A DNA stretch of 64,000 nucleotides, taken from positions 151,822,360-151,886,359 of the forward strand of contig OY726557.1 in NCBI GenBank assembly GCA_963383645.1, in the 5' to 3' direction. Every line of letters begins with the position of its first letter. Positions within the stretch are counted from its first letter, which is position 1. Position numbers and translations under genes: made by a program. Below the pieces are notes generated by a model. The model was not told the origin of the DNA, searched no databases, and worked only from the letters and a program-made list of their open reading frames with translations. Source of the stretch: Muscardinus avellanarius (Eukaryota; Chordata; Mammalia; Rodentia; Gliridae). Shown in pieces: positions 33,546 through 45,179 of the stretch.

Positions 33546-34149
33546 AATGGATAGGTGGATGGGTAGATGGGTAGAAGGAAGAAATGAAAGAATCTGTGAA
33601 TACAATGTACCAGATCTTTGACTCTTCCCTTCCTGCAATGCAGGCAGAGAATATGTTGGAGCTATGTGAGACATTTCTGGTTAAAAGTGTCTTTCTTTAT
33701 TTTCACTACCACTTGTTTTGCATCATGTTTGTGTTTCCCATGTGTAAGAGAATTTCTACAGCAATTAGTCCTAGCACTTAACTCCACCCTACAAAGAATA
33801 ATGCATCCATCAACCTAGGTGTAGATCTCTTATAGACACGGTCTTTTTCACACATGAAAAATACAATTCTAATGTCACTGAGCTGCCTGAATATGTCATC
33901 CAGAGATTAGGTCTGAGGCTCTGGACCTGTCTTCTCTCTCTTGGCCACTGCTTCCACGGATAAATAAAAAGAAAGAAAATAAGCATTCTGTTGTCTATCG
34001 TGTAGCAGGCCTTATTTTATGTATGATATTTTGTGTCATCTCATCTTACTCTCATGAAGTACTTCAACAAATATATACTGTAAAATTTATAGACAAGGAA
34101 ATGGAGGGCTAGCTATACTCATTAGAAGCGGTGGCTTATATTGAGAAGT

Positions 34150-34350
34150 GTGTCAGCTTTAGATCTAAACATTGGCCCAAACATTCACCAAGATATTATC
34201 TCAGGAGAACCATTAACCCTTTCTAATCCTCAGTTTTTGAATCTGTAACAGATGGTAACAAATTCTTCTATTAGAGAATCATTGTGAGAGTTATTGGTAA
34301 CATACAATGTCCTCAGCACACTGCTAGGAACAAAGTTAAGATTTAACAGA
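34150..34350 (+). repeat. MIR relic
   Basis: 'cattaaccctttctaatcct', 'cagtttttgaatctgtaaca', 'atcattgtgagagttattgg' and 'cacactgctaggaaca' are the MIR order. An opposite-strand MIR scrap lies at about 33985-34130. Confidence 0.65.
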
Positions 34351-34554
34351 TCTACATTATTATGCAAACTTCCTTACTTCATTCTAGTCAATAGACAACC
34401 CTGCTCTGGTTTCTATAGCCCAGGTCCCTAGCTCTATACATTCAGTTGACCTCTGACCTCATCAAATATGGCAGGAGGAATGTGAATGCAGGACACATTT
34501 CCATTTGATAAGGCTGCTTGACATCTGAGAAAGCAGAGAGGTGTTTTTTTAATT

Positions 34555-34773
34555 GTTTTTTTTTTTTTTTTTTTTTTTTTTACCGGAAATCGAACCCAGG
34601 AGCATTCTACCTTTGAGCTATACCCCCAGCATTTTTATTTTTTACTATGAAACAGGGTCTTGCTAGGCTGCTGAGAGTCTTGCTATGTTGCTGAGGCCAG
34701 ACTCTAAACTATGATCTTCCTGTCTCAGCCTCTCAAGTGCTGAGATTACAGATGTGCACCACCACACGTGGCT
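34555..34773 (-). mobile_element. B1-dID-type SINE, older subfamily
   Basis: Long T run, then 'taccggaaatcgaacccagg', with the older-subfamily centre 'gctgctgagagtcttgctat' and head end 'caccaccacacgtggct'. Confidence 0.9.
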
Positions 34774-35029
34774 GAGAATTCAAAATATGAATGAATGTGA
34801 ATCTCACATCAGGTATGTAGCAAGCTGGCTTTAAGCTGGTGACTTAAATTTCTGTCCCATTGTCTGTCAAATTGTGACAATATGAGGATACAATGAGATG
34901 CAATGAGATTAGATATGAGAGTATTTATAATACTATTTTAGTGTTTTTTCATATGACTTTTATACTTCTTTTATACTTAATATTTGTACTACAACCATGC
35001 CAAAAGCTTTCTGTACATTTTATCATTTA

Positions 35030-35256
35030 TTTATTTATTTATTTATTTTTTTTTTTTCCGGGTCTGTGGATGGAACCCAGGGCATCGACCTCCGAGCTAC
35101 ACCCCCCCTGCCCTATTTTTATTCTTTATTTTTGAAACAGGGTTTCACTAAGTTGCGGACAGCCTCACTAAGTAGCTGAGGCTGTCTGCGAACCGCGATC
35201 CTCTGGTCTCAGCCTCCCAAATGCTGGGATTACAAGCGTGCGCCACTATGCCCGGC
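35030..35256 (-). mobile_element. B1-dID-type SINE with TSD
   Basis: TSD acattttatcattta (35015-35029) and acattatatcattta (35257-35271), one mismatch. 'gcgaaccgcgatcctctggt' links it to copies at 42.0, 44.9 and 45.9 kb. The left part is (TTTA)n. Confidence 0.93.
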
Positions 35257-35354
35257 ACATTATATCATTTAAATCTAACCAAACCTTTGATATAATAACC
35301 TTTATTACCCAATATTTAAAGATAAAGAAAGTGATGATTAGGAAGTCCAAATCA

Positions 35355-35495
35355 ATTTATTTTATTTTTAAATTTTTTACGTGGATCATATTGAAAATGG
35401 CATACATTCATACAGTGCTTGGTCCCCCCCCCCCGCTTCCTCTTTCCCCCCTCCTAACAATGAGAGCTCAGGTTGACCATGCTACCTTTCTCAAG
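35355..35495 (-). mobile_element. L1 3'-end fragment, second 3'-UTR type
   Basis: 'tcatattgaaaatggcatac', a C-rich run and 'aacaatgagagctcaggttg' match the type at 8751 and 51.7 kb. Confidence 0.7.
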
Positions 35496-35884
35496 GTACA
35501 ACAGTTATTAAGCAGTAGAGTTGAGATAAGAAAATAAGCCTTTTATACTCCACAACCAGAACATGCTACACTATTGCCTGTAACTTGGCGAAGAAAGGCA
35601 CTCACTGTGCAAAGAACTTTGCCAAAAGAAAGATGTGACATGATGGTGGCAGTTAATGGCATCATGGAACTGCATGTGTAATACTTGTACAAAGGCATTT
35701 GGAAATTTTATCAAGAATTTCTACTTTCTTCTGCACTAGCAGTAACTATGGCTATTTATGCTCGTCCTACCATCACTCACACTGGGAGGTCTACCCCACA
35801 CCAAGATGTCTGTGGGCCTGGGTGCCGGGTACTGCGGAGGGCTTCACTTGATTCACACCAACTCAACAGAACCAGTTTTGCCAC

Positions 35885-35990
35885 CTTTGGCTTTAGCAAA
35901 CATCTTCTATCTCATTTCCCTCATCTGTAAAATGGGGATGACTACACAAAAGTTATTGCGTTAATCTGATAGTACAAACAGTGACTCCTA
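35885..35990 (+). repeat. MIR relic
   Basis: 'atctcatttccctcatctgt' followed by 'aaaatggggatgactacac' is a clear MIR core. Confidence 0.6.
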
Positions 35991-36549
35991 AGCTAAAATA
36001 TTTCTGAGAAGGTAGTTAGAAGACAAAGGCAAGTCTTCAAACCTTCGCCAGAGAAAAATAAAAGAATCACTCATCTGTGAGCCTGACTTATGGCTGAAAT
36101 GTCCAAATTGAACTGGGACTTGCTTCATGAAAGGCAGAATAGACAATATAAAGGGGAAAGCACAATCTCATGCATGTTGTAACCTGAGGAACGTGATTAT
36201 GGGACAAGATCGATTCCTCAATAGACCTATATAGTGTGGTGTACTTAAAAAATACCCATAAAATGAGTGCACTCTGTTGAGATGAGGTATTATGTAATAC
36301 TTTTCTTTCTTTGGATGTACACATCTAAATGTAGGTATCATTTTTGTTTCTTCAGCACAGTGTACTGCAAGCCTCGCTGCTGCCTCACTGAGAACAGAAG
36401 GGAGAAAGCCTTGGAAGGAGTCCTCAGATGATTCTAGAATCAGCCTCACTCCTTTTGTTCTGCGTCAAAGTTTACAAAGGAGCATCTTGAATTGCACCTC
36501 TCACATGAAGAGCTTTACCCACATAAAGAAGGGTGTTGGCAATAAGGTT

Positions 36550-36978
36550 TTTGTGTGGGTGTAGTGGCACACACGTAAAATCCCAGTACTTAAGAGGCTG
36601 AGACAAAAGGATTGAAGATTTGAGGCGTCTAAGCAACTTAGTGAGACCTTCCACAACTTAGTGAGACTTTGTTTCAAAATATAAAACAAAATAGTACTGT
36701 GGGGGGTCTATCTTTTTTGTGTGTGTGGTACTGGGATGGAGCCCAGGCACATTCTACCTCCAAGCTACACCCACAGTTCTATTTTTTATTCTTTATTTTG
36801 AAACAGGGTCTCACTGAGTTGCAAAGGGCCTTACTAAGTAGCCGAGGCTGCCCATGAACTGCGATCCTCCTGTCTCAGCCTTCCAAGCACTGGGATTATA
36901 AGCGTGCACCACCATGCCCTGCCTGTGGATCTATCTTAATCATAGAATGCCCCTGGGTTCAATTCTCAGTACTAGCCA
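36550..36978 (+). mobile_element. Old B1-dID-type SINE split by another SINE
   Basis: The left half and linker lie at 36550-36714. The ID end resumes at 36925-36978 (agaatgcccctgggttcaat). It is followed by a CTAG/GATA repeat to 37015. Confidence 0.85.
36715..36923 (-). mobile_element. B1-dID-type SINE nested in an older SINE
   Basis: Flanks tgtggggggtctatctt (36698-36714) and tgtggatctatctt (36924-36937) form the TSD. The body is complete and better preserved than its host. Confidence 0.9.
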
Positions 36979-37015
36979 GCTAGCTAGCTAGATGATAGAT
37001 GATAGACAGATAGAT

Positions 37016-37818
37016 GGTTTTTAGATATTCAATTGCTTTCTGTGTTCCTGACCAAAGGAAAGGAATGTGCTTGTCCTATATCTTCTGTCACGGTGACAGT
37101 TGTTTTTCCCCAGAAAATGACAGTCTTCTGCGTATTTTAGTTGGCAAGAGTTGTGTTCCTGGGTCTACCTCGAGGCGCTGAGCCAATTGTGTCTCTGAGC
37201 CTGTGTAGCAGAGGGCTCTGTCCAGTTCTGTTTTCTCAGAATATGCCATTCTCCCATGCTTGCGAGTACATTCCCAGATACAGAGCACGTGCATTTTGGA
37301 GAACAGACGTTACTGTAGTTGGGGAACTGTTTGGGTGCCATGGAAAGAAATTTTGGAATCTGTTGTCAGTATGTTACTGCCCAGAAAATGACAGGAGAAT
37401 GTGTTCTTTACTAAGAAAGCTATTTTTTTCTTGCCAAGTCAGGCCATGGGAAAGGTGACCTATACCAGTATTTCTCAGCATCCCTCTTTGTAATCTTGCT
37501 TCTACCCCCGATTCCTCAGATCTGTGTAAACCAGACTGAATCCCAGCATTGAAAGAAAACCTCACTTCATCAAATTAAAAATCCATCTGAATATTTAAGT
37601 GTGACTCAATCATTTTCCTAATGTAGACATGTGTGAACAGTGAGCATGTTCAGTGCATGTGACCTCACCACATCCCAGGACAGGAAATGACCATATGATG
37701 AATGAACAACATCTTCTCTCCACACAACATTCTGTATCTCCAAACTTGAAAGAGTACAGAGGATAATAGACTCATGGAAGTTTAGGCACATTTTTTTTCT
37801 CATAAATTATTCCTTCAT
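37016..37818. other. Low-copy sequence, no gene recognised
   Basis: A 105-codon plus frame (37141-37458) has no recognised domain, and its overlapping minus frame is of similar quality. I treat both as chance. Confidence 0.35.
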
Positions 37819-37995
37819 CTGGACACGACGATGCACACCCGTAATCCCAGTACTTGGGAGGCTGAGACAGGAGGGCTGCAGTTTCCAGACCAGCTTAAGC
37901 AACCTAGTGAGACCCTGTTTCAAAATTTAAAAAAAATATATGGCTGGTAGTATATCTCAGAAGTAAAATGCCCCTGGGTTTAATCCCCAGTAGCC
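37819..37995 (+). mobile_element. B1-dID-type SINE
   Basis: 'cacccgtaatcccagtactt' to 'tgcccctgggtttaatcccc'. Diverged, with an AT-rich linker. Confidence 0.88.
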
Positions 37996-38224
37996 TTTTA
38001 TTTAACAGCTTTCTTCTGTCGGCCTCCTTGAATTCACTTACACTCTTTCTGGAGCCACTGGGAAAGGAGTGTTCACTCTTTACTCTTTAAATAGCAACAC
38101 TGTCACCTCACTGAAGCTCCCAGATTTGCTCTCAGAAATTTTAAATTACCTACTCCTTTCTGGAGTACTTTCCCATCTTTTAAATTTCATAAGAAACAGA
38201 GGCTGACCTTGCTGTGTGAGGAAT

Positions 38225-38369
38225 AGAGTCCTTCATTGTTATCCAACGGGACTGGTTCTAGAACTCCCACAGACAGTAAAATCTTCACATGCTCAAGTAA
38301 AGTCTCTTCTTGTATATAACCTATACACATCCTCCAATATGTTTTAAATTAACTCTATATTGCATGTCT
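38225..38369 (+). mobile_element. MER2-like DNA transposon, left part
   Basis: 'aacgggactggttctagaac', 'atcttcacatgctcaagtaa', 'tgtatataacctatacacat' and 'gttttaaattaactctatat' follow MER2 order, stopping where L1 begins. Confidence 0.75.
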
Positions 38370-40222
38370 GGATAAAAAAATCAATCCTAAAAAATCAAAA
38401 GCTTTCCTGTATGCCAACCATTAATCCACTGAAAAAGAAATCCAGAAAAAATTCCACTCAGGGTACCACAAAAATAAATAAAATACTTAGGAATAAACCT
38501 AACCAAGGAGGTAAAGACCTTTAAAGAAAATTATAAAACACTGAAAAAAGAAATCAAATAAGAACTTAGAAGATGAAAAGATCTTCCATGTTCTTGGATA
38601 GGCAGAATAAATATCAAAATGGCCATTCTTCAAAACATGATCTACATATTCAATGTAATACCCATTAAATTACCAAGATAATTTCTCATTGATATACAAA
38701 AATCTGCCCTTAAATTCATTTGGAACAACAACAAACCCAGAATGGCCAAAGTAGTTCTCAGCAACAAAAACCATGCAGGAGGCATCAAACTATCTGACTT
38801 CAAACTATACTACAAAGCCATATAAATAAAAACAGCATGGTACTGACACAAAAACAGATGCATAGACCAGTGAAGCAGAATAGAAGACTCAGAAACAAAA
38901 CTACACACTTACAGCCAATTGATTTTGACAAAGGGGCCAAAAATATATACTGTGAAAAAAGATGGCCTCTTCAACAAATGATGTTGGCAAAACTCATTAA
39001 CCATATGCAGAAAAATGAATATAGACCTCACTTTCTCACCCTGCACAAGAGTCAATTCAAGATGGATCAAAGACTTGGTAATAAGATGAGAGACTTCAAC
39101 AGCTCCTTGAAGAGGGCATAAGCCCAACACTGCAACACATAGGCAAGCCACACTAAAATGTGAATCAATATATGGGATTGCGTTAAACTAAAGAGCTTCT
39201 ATAAAGCAAAGAAACCTCAACAGATATACAGCAGAATGGGAGGAAAAATTTGCCAACTATTACTCTGATAAAGGACTAATATTTAGAATATACAGAGAAC
39301 TCAAGAAACTCAACACTAAGAGAAGAAATAACCCAATCAAAAAAATGGGCAAGTAAACTAAACAGATATTTCACAAAAGAAGAAATTCAACTGGCCAATA
39401 AATGTTTAAAAATGGTCAACATTATTAGCAATTAGAGAGATGCAAATCAAATCTACCCTGAGATTTCACCTAATTACAACTAGAATGGCAATCCTTTAAA
39501 ACACAAACAATAACAAATACTGGTGAGGGAGTGGAGAAGCAGAAACTCTAATACACTATTGGTGGGATTGCAAATTAGTGCAACCACTTTGGAAAACAGT
39601 ATGGGAGATTCTCAGAAGAATAGGAACAAACTTACCATATGATTCAACAATACCACTTCTGGGAATCTACCCAAAATAATGGAAACCAAACTACCAAACT
39701 AATGCAGGCATATATCTACGTTGATAGCAATTGCTAAACTATGGAACCAGCCAAGATGTCCATCAATAGATGAATGGATTACAAAACTATAGGCTATATA
39801 CACAATGTAATTTTACTTAGTCATTTACAGGGAAATGGATGGAACTGGAGAACGTTATGCTAAGTGAGATTAGTCAGTCACAAAAAATAAGTGATCAGAT
39901 ACTCTCCCTAATATGTGAAAGCTAGGGAGAAAAGTGGGTCATAGAAGGAACTCTAGACACAGAAGGAAAAACCACAAATGAGCAAATAAGGAGGCCTAAT
40001 TGAGGGTAATACGAGGGGAAAGAAGGAAATTTCCTAATGTACATGATATGCATTCACAAACATATGAAAATCAATCACTACGCCAAACATGAGAAGGAGG
40101 GAGGGGGAGAAAATGAGGGGAATTGGGGAAAGGCTAATTGAGTGATGTGTGCATGTATACATCTACCATCTTGTACCCCATTAAGATATATGACCATAAT
40201 GTACCAATAAAAAAGATAAAAA
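38370..40222 (+). mobile_element. 5'-truncated L1 (ORF2 end plus 3' UTR)
   Basis: About 1.85 kb of plus-strand L1, from ORF2 (aaaagctttcctgtatgcca) through its C-terminus to a polypurine 3' UTR and 'gtaccaataaaaaagataaa'. ORF2 carries in-frame stops and frameshifts. The 94-codon frame 38837-39121 is only partly in the ORF2 register (DFDKGAKN) and is not a protein. The polypurine tract at 40091-40132 has four runs of three or more G. Confidence 0.92.
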
Positions 40223-40224
40223 GA

Positions 40225-40365
40225 GTTATTATACTATATTGTGGAAGGAATAATGATAGGACAAGAAAAGAGTGCACATATTCACTATAGATGCAATTTT
40301 CTCAGATATTTTCAATCTATAGTTGCTTAAGTTCATGGATTCAGAACTTGTAGGCACAAAGGACT
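40225..40365 (+). mobile_element. MER2-like DNA transposon, right part
   Basis: 'ttatactatattgtggaagg', 'aataatgataggacaagaaa', 'cagatattttcaatctatag' and the terminal 'gttcatggattcagaacttg' complete the element interrupted at 38370. A short central piece is missing. Confidence 0.75.
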
Positions 40366-41494
40366 AAAAACAGTATTGTTATGTTTGTTTTTATGCAATA
40401 ACATACTGATACAGAGTGATATTCTTTTTGAAGAATATCTGGAACAATTTACAATAAAGAGAAATCAGATTCCTACTTTTTATGGATTAGAGATCTACCT
40501 AGAATCAGCACTCTACTCCCTTCAGTAGAATAATTGGTTGATTATATTCAATAATAAAAAAGCAATTAAAAAACTAGTGAGCTGTCATAACCATTTACCA
40601 TCAATAGTGATTCTGAAAAAAATCCTCATTGTTGAACTATATATTTGGAAATTTTTGGTGGTAGTTGAGTATGTTTCTCAGAAAGAAGACATATGATCAA
40701 GATTTATTTGCTCAGGCACTGAAATCACACCTTTCTGTGGTCATGTTAGTGATTTATAGTGGGTGAATGCTTTAATCAGTCAGAGTCCAACTGGGGAAAG
40801 GAAAATAATTCTATCTCTTTTAGGTAGAGTTAATTTAAGGAAATAAATTGGTCATACAAGGGTAGAAACACCAAAAGGAGTTGTGAGACATCCCAGAGAT
40901 TAGCAGCAGCAGGAAGACAACAGAAGAGGTCAAGTCAGACCCTAGATACCAGGACAGTCTGGAAGGTGCTAGAAGAGTGGGGATTGCTGGGTAAGAGATG
41001 GGAACACAGCTTGGTAAGATCACGAGCTATGACAAAGATGTAACTGGTCCCAGATACCACAAGAAGTGGAGAGAAGCAGTGAGGGAAAGAAATGTCTTCA
41101 TCTTTCCTTTCCTTCTACATTGGGATCATCCACCTTTGCCATCCAATGCCCACGCTTATCAGGAGACCAATTTCCTAGGTCCATGCTTATTTCCTAGGTC
41201 CAAAGGAAGAGGACCTAGGAAATTAAGCTCCCTATAACCTAAAGCACAGGAAGGGAAGAACAAGAAGTGGGCCTGAGAAATAATAGACTGCTGGTCTGAA
41301 CAAATATTATTGTTAATAATTTGTGTTTGAACTAACAAGATATAAATTTAATGAAATGCATTTAGAGGGGACCTAGTCACAAACTCTCCTTCCTCACCTC
41401 ACTCTGTATCACATCCATAATTACTCTTACCTCCTTTTGCAGAGAAAGAATTGTCTTTCCTTAGTAAGAGTCTCATAAGTCTACTTTTGCTCGG
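40366..41494. other. Low-copy sequence with a palindromic motif
   Basis: No gene was recognised. 40775-41225 reads like an old interspersed element (agtccaactggggaaaggaa) that I cannot name. A perfect 14-bp inverted repeat is listed separately. Confidence 0.4.
41169..41224. repeat. 14-bp perfect inverted repeat with an internal direct repeat
   Basis: aatttcctaggtcc (41169-41182) is the exact complement of ggacctaggaaatt (41211-41224). tttcctaggtcc recurs directly at 41190-41201. No known regulatory element was matched. Confidence 0.8.
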
Positions 41495-41647
41495 GTGTCA
41501 TCCTGCCAGAACCATGTCCCATTAATAGATCCATGTATCCTCTACCTGACTTCCTGCTTTTTTTCTTTTCAGCCAAGATTATCTAAAAAGAAAATTTCAC
41601 TTTTTTCATTTATACTTACTTACTTTAGTCTGGTTTTGTCCTTACAA

Positions 41648-41659
41648 CCCTCTTTCTTC

Positions 41660-41711
<52 letters not shown>

Positions 41712-41761
41712 TTTCTTTCTTTCTTTCTTTCTTTCTTCTTTCTCTCTCTTTCTTTCTTTCT
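41648..41761 (+). repeat. (CTTT)n polypyrimidine tract
   Basis: 114 bases of C and T only, continuing with interruptions to about 41795. The long FLSFFLSFF frame is its translation. Confidence 0.95.
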
Positions 41762-41796
41762 ATCTATCTTTCTTTTCTTTTTTCTCTTTTTTTCTT

Positions 41797-41971
41797 TGGT
41801 GGTACTGGGGTTCCTGGAAGCCCTTCTACCTCCAGGCTACACTCCCAGACCTACTTTATATTTTTGAAACAGGGTCTCTTAAGCCAGCGCGGCTGGCTAT
41901 GAACCTGCTCGATCCTCCTGTCTCCGCCTCCCAAGCGTGGGGATTACAAGGGTGAGCCACCACGCCCGGCT
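41797..41971 (-). mobile_element. Short-centre B1-dID subfamily SINE
   Basis: 'ggggttcctggaagcccttc' and 'cttaagccagcgcggctggc' are diagnostic. It is flanked on both sides by CTTT repeat, so it probably inserted into it. Confidence 0.92.
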
Positions 41972-41997
41972 TTTCTTTCTTTCTTTTTTTCATTTTT

Positions 41998-42197
41998 GCA
42001 GGTCTGGGGATGGAACCTAGGGGTATTCAACCTCCAAGCTACAGCCCCTGCCCTATTTTTTATTCTTTATTTTGAAACCAGGTCTCACTGAGTTGCAGAG
42101 GGCCTCACTAAGTAGATGAGGCTGTCCACGAACTGCGATCCTCTGGTCTCAGCCTCCCGAATGCTGGGATTACAAGCCTGCGCCACCACACTCGGTG
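41998..42197 (-). mobile_element. B1-dID-type SINE
   Basis: 'ggtctggggatggaacctag' and 'gcgatcctctggtctcagcc' place it with the copies at 35.0 and 44.9 kb. Confidence 0.92.
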
Positions 42198-42225
42198 TGA
42201 CAAAGGTTTCTAACAACTTATTTTT

Positions 42226-42423
42226 TGTAGTATTGAGGATTGAACCCAGGAGCATTCTACCTCTGAGCTACATCCCCCAGCCTGTTGAGTTTTTGTTTTG
42301 AAACAGGGTCTCACTAGATTGCTGACAGTCTTGCTAAATTGCTGAGGCTGGTCTTGAACCTGGGATCCTCCTGTCTTAGTCTCCCAAGTACTGGGATCAT
42401 AGGTGTGCACCACCATGCCCAGC
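42226..42423 (-). mobile_element. B1-dID-type SINE, older subfamily
   Basis: 'attgctgacagtcttgctaa' in the centre and 'tcttgaacctgggatcctcc' mark the older type, third in a same-strand row. Confidence 0.92.
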
Positions 42424-43501
42424 TCCAGTAATTCACATTTTGCTAATTTTGTAAGGCATTTCCCCTTACAAAATTTAGCTGCTGAATTTTTGGTTCTCTT
42501 TTGATCTCTTCCTCTTTCAAATTCTTTCCTCATATGTCTCAGTGAGACTTTATTCCTTTGAGTGTTCCCATTTCTTAAATAGGGAAGGATTGAAGTTCTT
42601 GACAAGAACAGGGCAAGAAGAAGAAGGCAATGTAGGAAAAGGAGAGACAACTCTTTCTTGGGAAGGAATTGGAAGGTACAGCCCAGCATCTCCACAAATC
42701 TTCAGGGCTAAGCCTCCTATGTTGTGTCAGTTAAAGGAATGTGAATGACTGTGTTCTTCCTGGTAAAGCTGCCACATTTCTTCCGAAAAGGAATGGAAAT
42801 GATAGCCAGGTGAGGGGATGCTATCACTCCCCGCCTTCAGATCCACCTACACACCAGCTCCTATGTACAAGTAGTCTTCATAGTGTAGCGGAGCAGGGCT
42901 GGGAGTGGTATCACCTCTACCACTTGGTTAATACCGTCTCCTATGGGTTCTTACCAAAGGGTTAATGTACTGAAAGAAATTAAGTTCTTCAGTGAGAATT
43001 TTAGCTACACTAACAATGGTCAACCCCACAGAGGCCAATCTTCCCAGTCTTTTGGATTCCAGAATTTCTCTCTCCACTAGGTGGTAGGACGCCATCAGTC
43101 ATCTTGTACTGTATCTATGCCAGCTGGCTGAGACTCACATTCCTCTCTCATTCCTGTCCAGATCTGTTTCTTTGGACTCAACCCTATTTTGAGTGTTTCA
43201 TGGTTCATCTCACAGGGAGATTCTCCAGGGCATGTCCCTGACATCCAGCTTCTATTTCTGTCTCTGCTATGCCCTCTTGAATTAGACTTTTGTTTGCTTC
43301 TTGAACCTTGAGATGTTGCCATTGATGTGAACCTCGGTGGCTGTATTTTCCTGGGATCAGACATTTCTGCCCATGGCAATGCTTTCTCCATCCTGCTAAT
43401 TGTCTCCTCTGATGTCTTTCTGTGTCAGGTGCAGTGAGGAAGCAGAGATGAGAGCACACAGCAGGATGGTCAAAGCCCAATCCTAAAACACAGACTTTCT
43501 G
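42424..43501. other. Low-copy sequence, no gene recognised
   Basis: Overlapping minus frames (43095-43391, 43205-43570) lack any recognised domain, and the second runs into a SINE. Confidence 0.35.
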
Positions 43502-43724
43502 GCCAGGCATGGAGCTGCACACCTGCAATCCTAGTACTGGGGAGGGTGAGAAAGGAGGTTGCAGGTTCAAAGCCAGCTCAGCAATTTAGCAGGGCCCTCA
43601 GTAATTTAATGAGACCCTGTTTCAAAAGAAATAGAAATGAATAAAAATATTGGCCTTGGGTAGGTTGGAAGTAGAATGCCTCTGGGTTCAATCCCTAGTC
43701 AGTACCAAAAAAAAAAAAAAAGAA
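43502..43724 (+). mobile_element. B1-dID-type SINE
   Basis: 'ggccaggcatggagctgcac' to 'gcctctgggttcaatcccta', then poly(A). Confidence 0.9.
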
Positions 43725-44855
43725 TTTTTTTTCTGGCTGAACACTTCTTGTACAATTAATCAGTTAGCTAATTAGTATTATTGAGTCTCTACCCACACTG
43801 TGCCCAAGTATTCCAAACACATGCAGGAGACAAAAGAATCCTCATAGACCTGAACCCTGAAGAGCTTATGATCTAAGTGACAGATGAATAAAAAGTCTTC
43901 ATGAGTGAACAAGAACTGGGCCTTAGTCCAATCTGGACTCTCTCACTGACTGTAGAACTTTAGGCTTATTCAGACGAAGAACTTGACTTTCCTATAATAT
44001 GCAAATGTAAAAACACTCCCTTTAGATTACTGAAAAAAATTAATATGAAGATAAATATAAAAAGTATGAAGCCTGGGATATGGTGAAAACCTCCCATTTT
44101 TGATAATTGCATCAGCAAGTGTCTATTCAGGTAACAGAGCCACTTTGATTAGCTGCAACATGAAATGCAGTGCTCACAACTAGCTAGACAGGTGGTAGAA
44201 CATATACAGTCACCACAGGAGGAGGGGACCAGTCTCAGCAGCTGAAAGCCACTGCCATCTTTTGGCTGGAGGGAGAAGGGATGAGTCACTGAGTGACAGG
44301 TAGAACCAGGGTGGCATCTGGAGCAGGAGCAGGAGCCACAGATAATCTCTCAACTGATGAAGAAGGAGCCCTTGGCACAGAGGAAGGGGAAGAAATACTC
44401 TGGCTTCTCCTTTCTTCCTTCCAACTCCTGATCTCCAAGAAAGATTTCCCATTAGCTGAATCCATTTTACTTAGAAATGGCAAGTGCAGCTGGGATGGTT
44501 CCCCCTCCACTCTCCAGCAACTCCCTGCAACATTGGTGGATTAAGTTAAGGGTAAGAAGACTTAAGGGTAAAGGTCAGAATGCCCAGCATTGGCCAAGCA
44601 CTCATCTTGGGATGCATATAGGGGAGGATGGAGTAAGTAGCTTTAAAGATGGGTGATGAGTGTCCTGGAGAGAGGCATGGCCCTGCTGGGGGGCAGATGG
44701 TCATGTGGGAGCCTTAGGGAGAGTAAGTCTAGGCTAGTAGCCAGTAGTCATTTGCAAGAAACTAGAGTGATGGGAAATCATTGTTGATTACTCAGCAAGA
44801 GCAATAGCAGCATAGTATGCTACCTAAGCCAGGGCATTGCAAACCTTGATTGTAT
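43725..44855. other. Low-copy sequence, no gene recognised
   Basis: MIR/L2-like words occur weakly at 43790-44060. A GC-richer 44200-44550 carries overlapping frames on both strands with no family match. Confidence 0.35.
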
Positions 44856-44858
<3 letters not shown>

Positions 44859-44894
<36 letters not shown>

Positions 44895-45101
44895 TGTGTG
44901 TGGGTCTGGGGATGGAACCTAGGGGCATTCGATCTCCAAGCTACACCCCCTGTCCTATTTTTTTATTCTTTATTTTGAAACAGGGTCTCACTAAGTTACG
45001 GAGGGCATAACTAAGTAGCTGAGGCTGTCTGCGAACCACGATCCTCTGGTCTCAGCCTCCCAAATGCTGGGATTACAAGTGTGTGCCACCACGCCCGGAT
45101 A
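44859..45101 (-). mobile_element. B1-dID-type SINE with (TTTA)n tail and TSD
   Basis: TSD ccttgattgtattta (44844-44858) and tcttgattgtgttta (45102-45116). Body 'ggtctggggatggaacctag' to 'gccaccacgcccgg'. Confidence 0.92.
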
Positions 45102-45179
45102 TCTTGATTGTGTTTAGACCTAAATAGATTAAATATGTTTAAATATTTTACTTAGTTGACAAAAATCACATCTGTTTAT

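Noticed and set aside
38837..39121. 94-codon frame that partly resembles L1 ORF2
   Set aside because: It crosses a frameshift, so only a few residues are in the ORF2 register. The element carries many stops.
40091..40132. Possible G-quadruplex promoter element
   Set aside because: The G runs are the normal polypurine tract of the L1 3' UTR, and one loop is about nine bases. Kept only as a note on the L1.
41495..41902. 135-codon plus frame with Phe/Leu/Ser repeats
   Set aside because: Produced by the CTTT microsatellite and the adjoining SINE.
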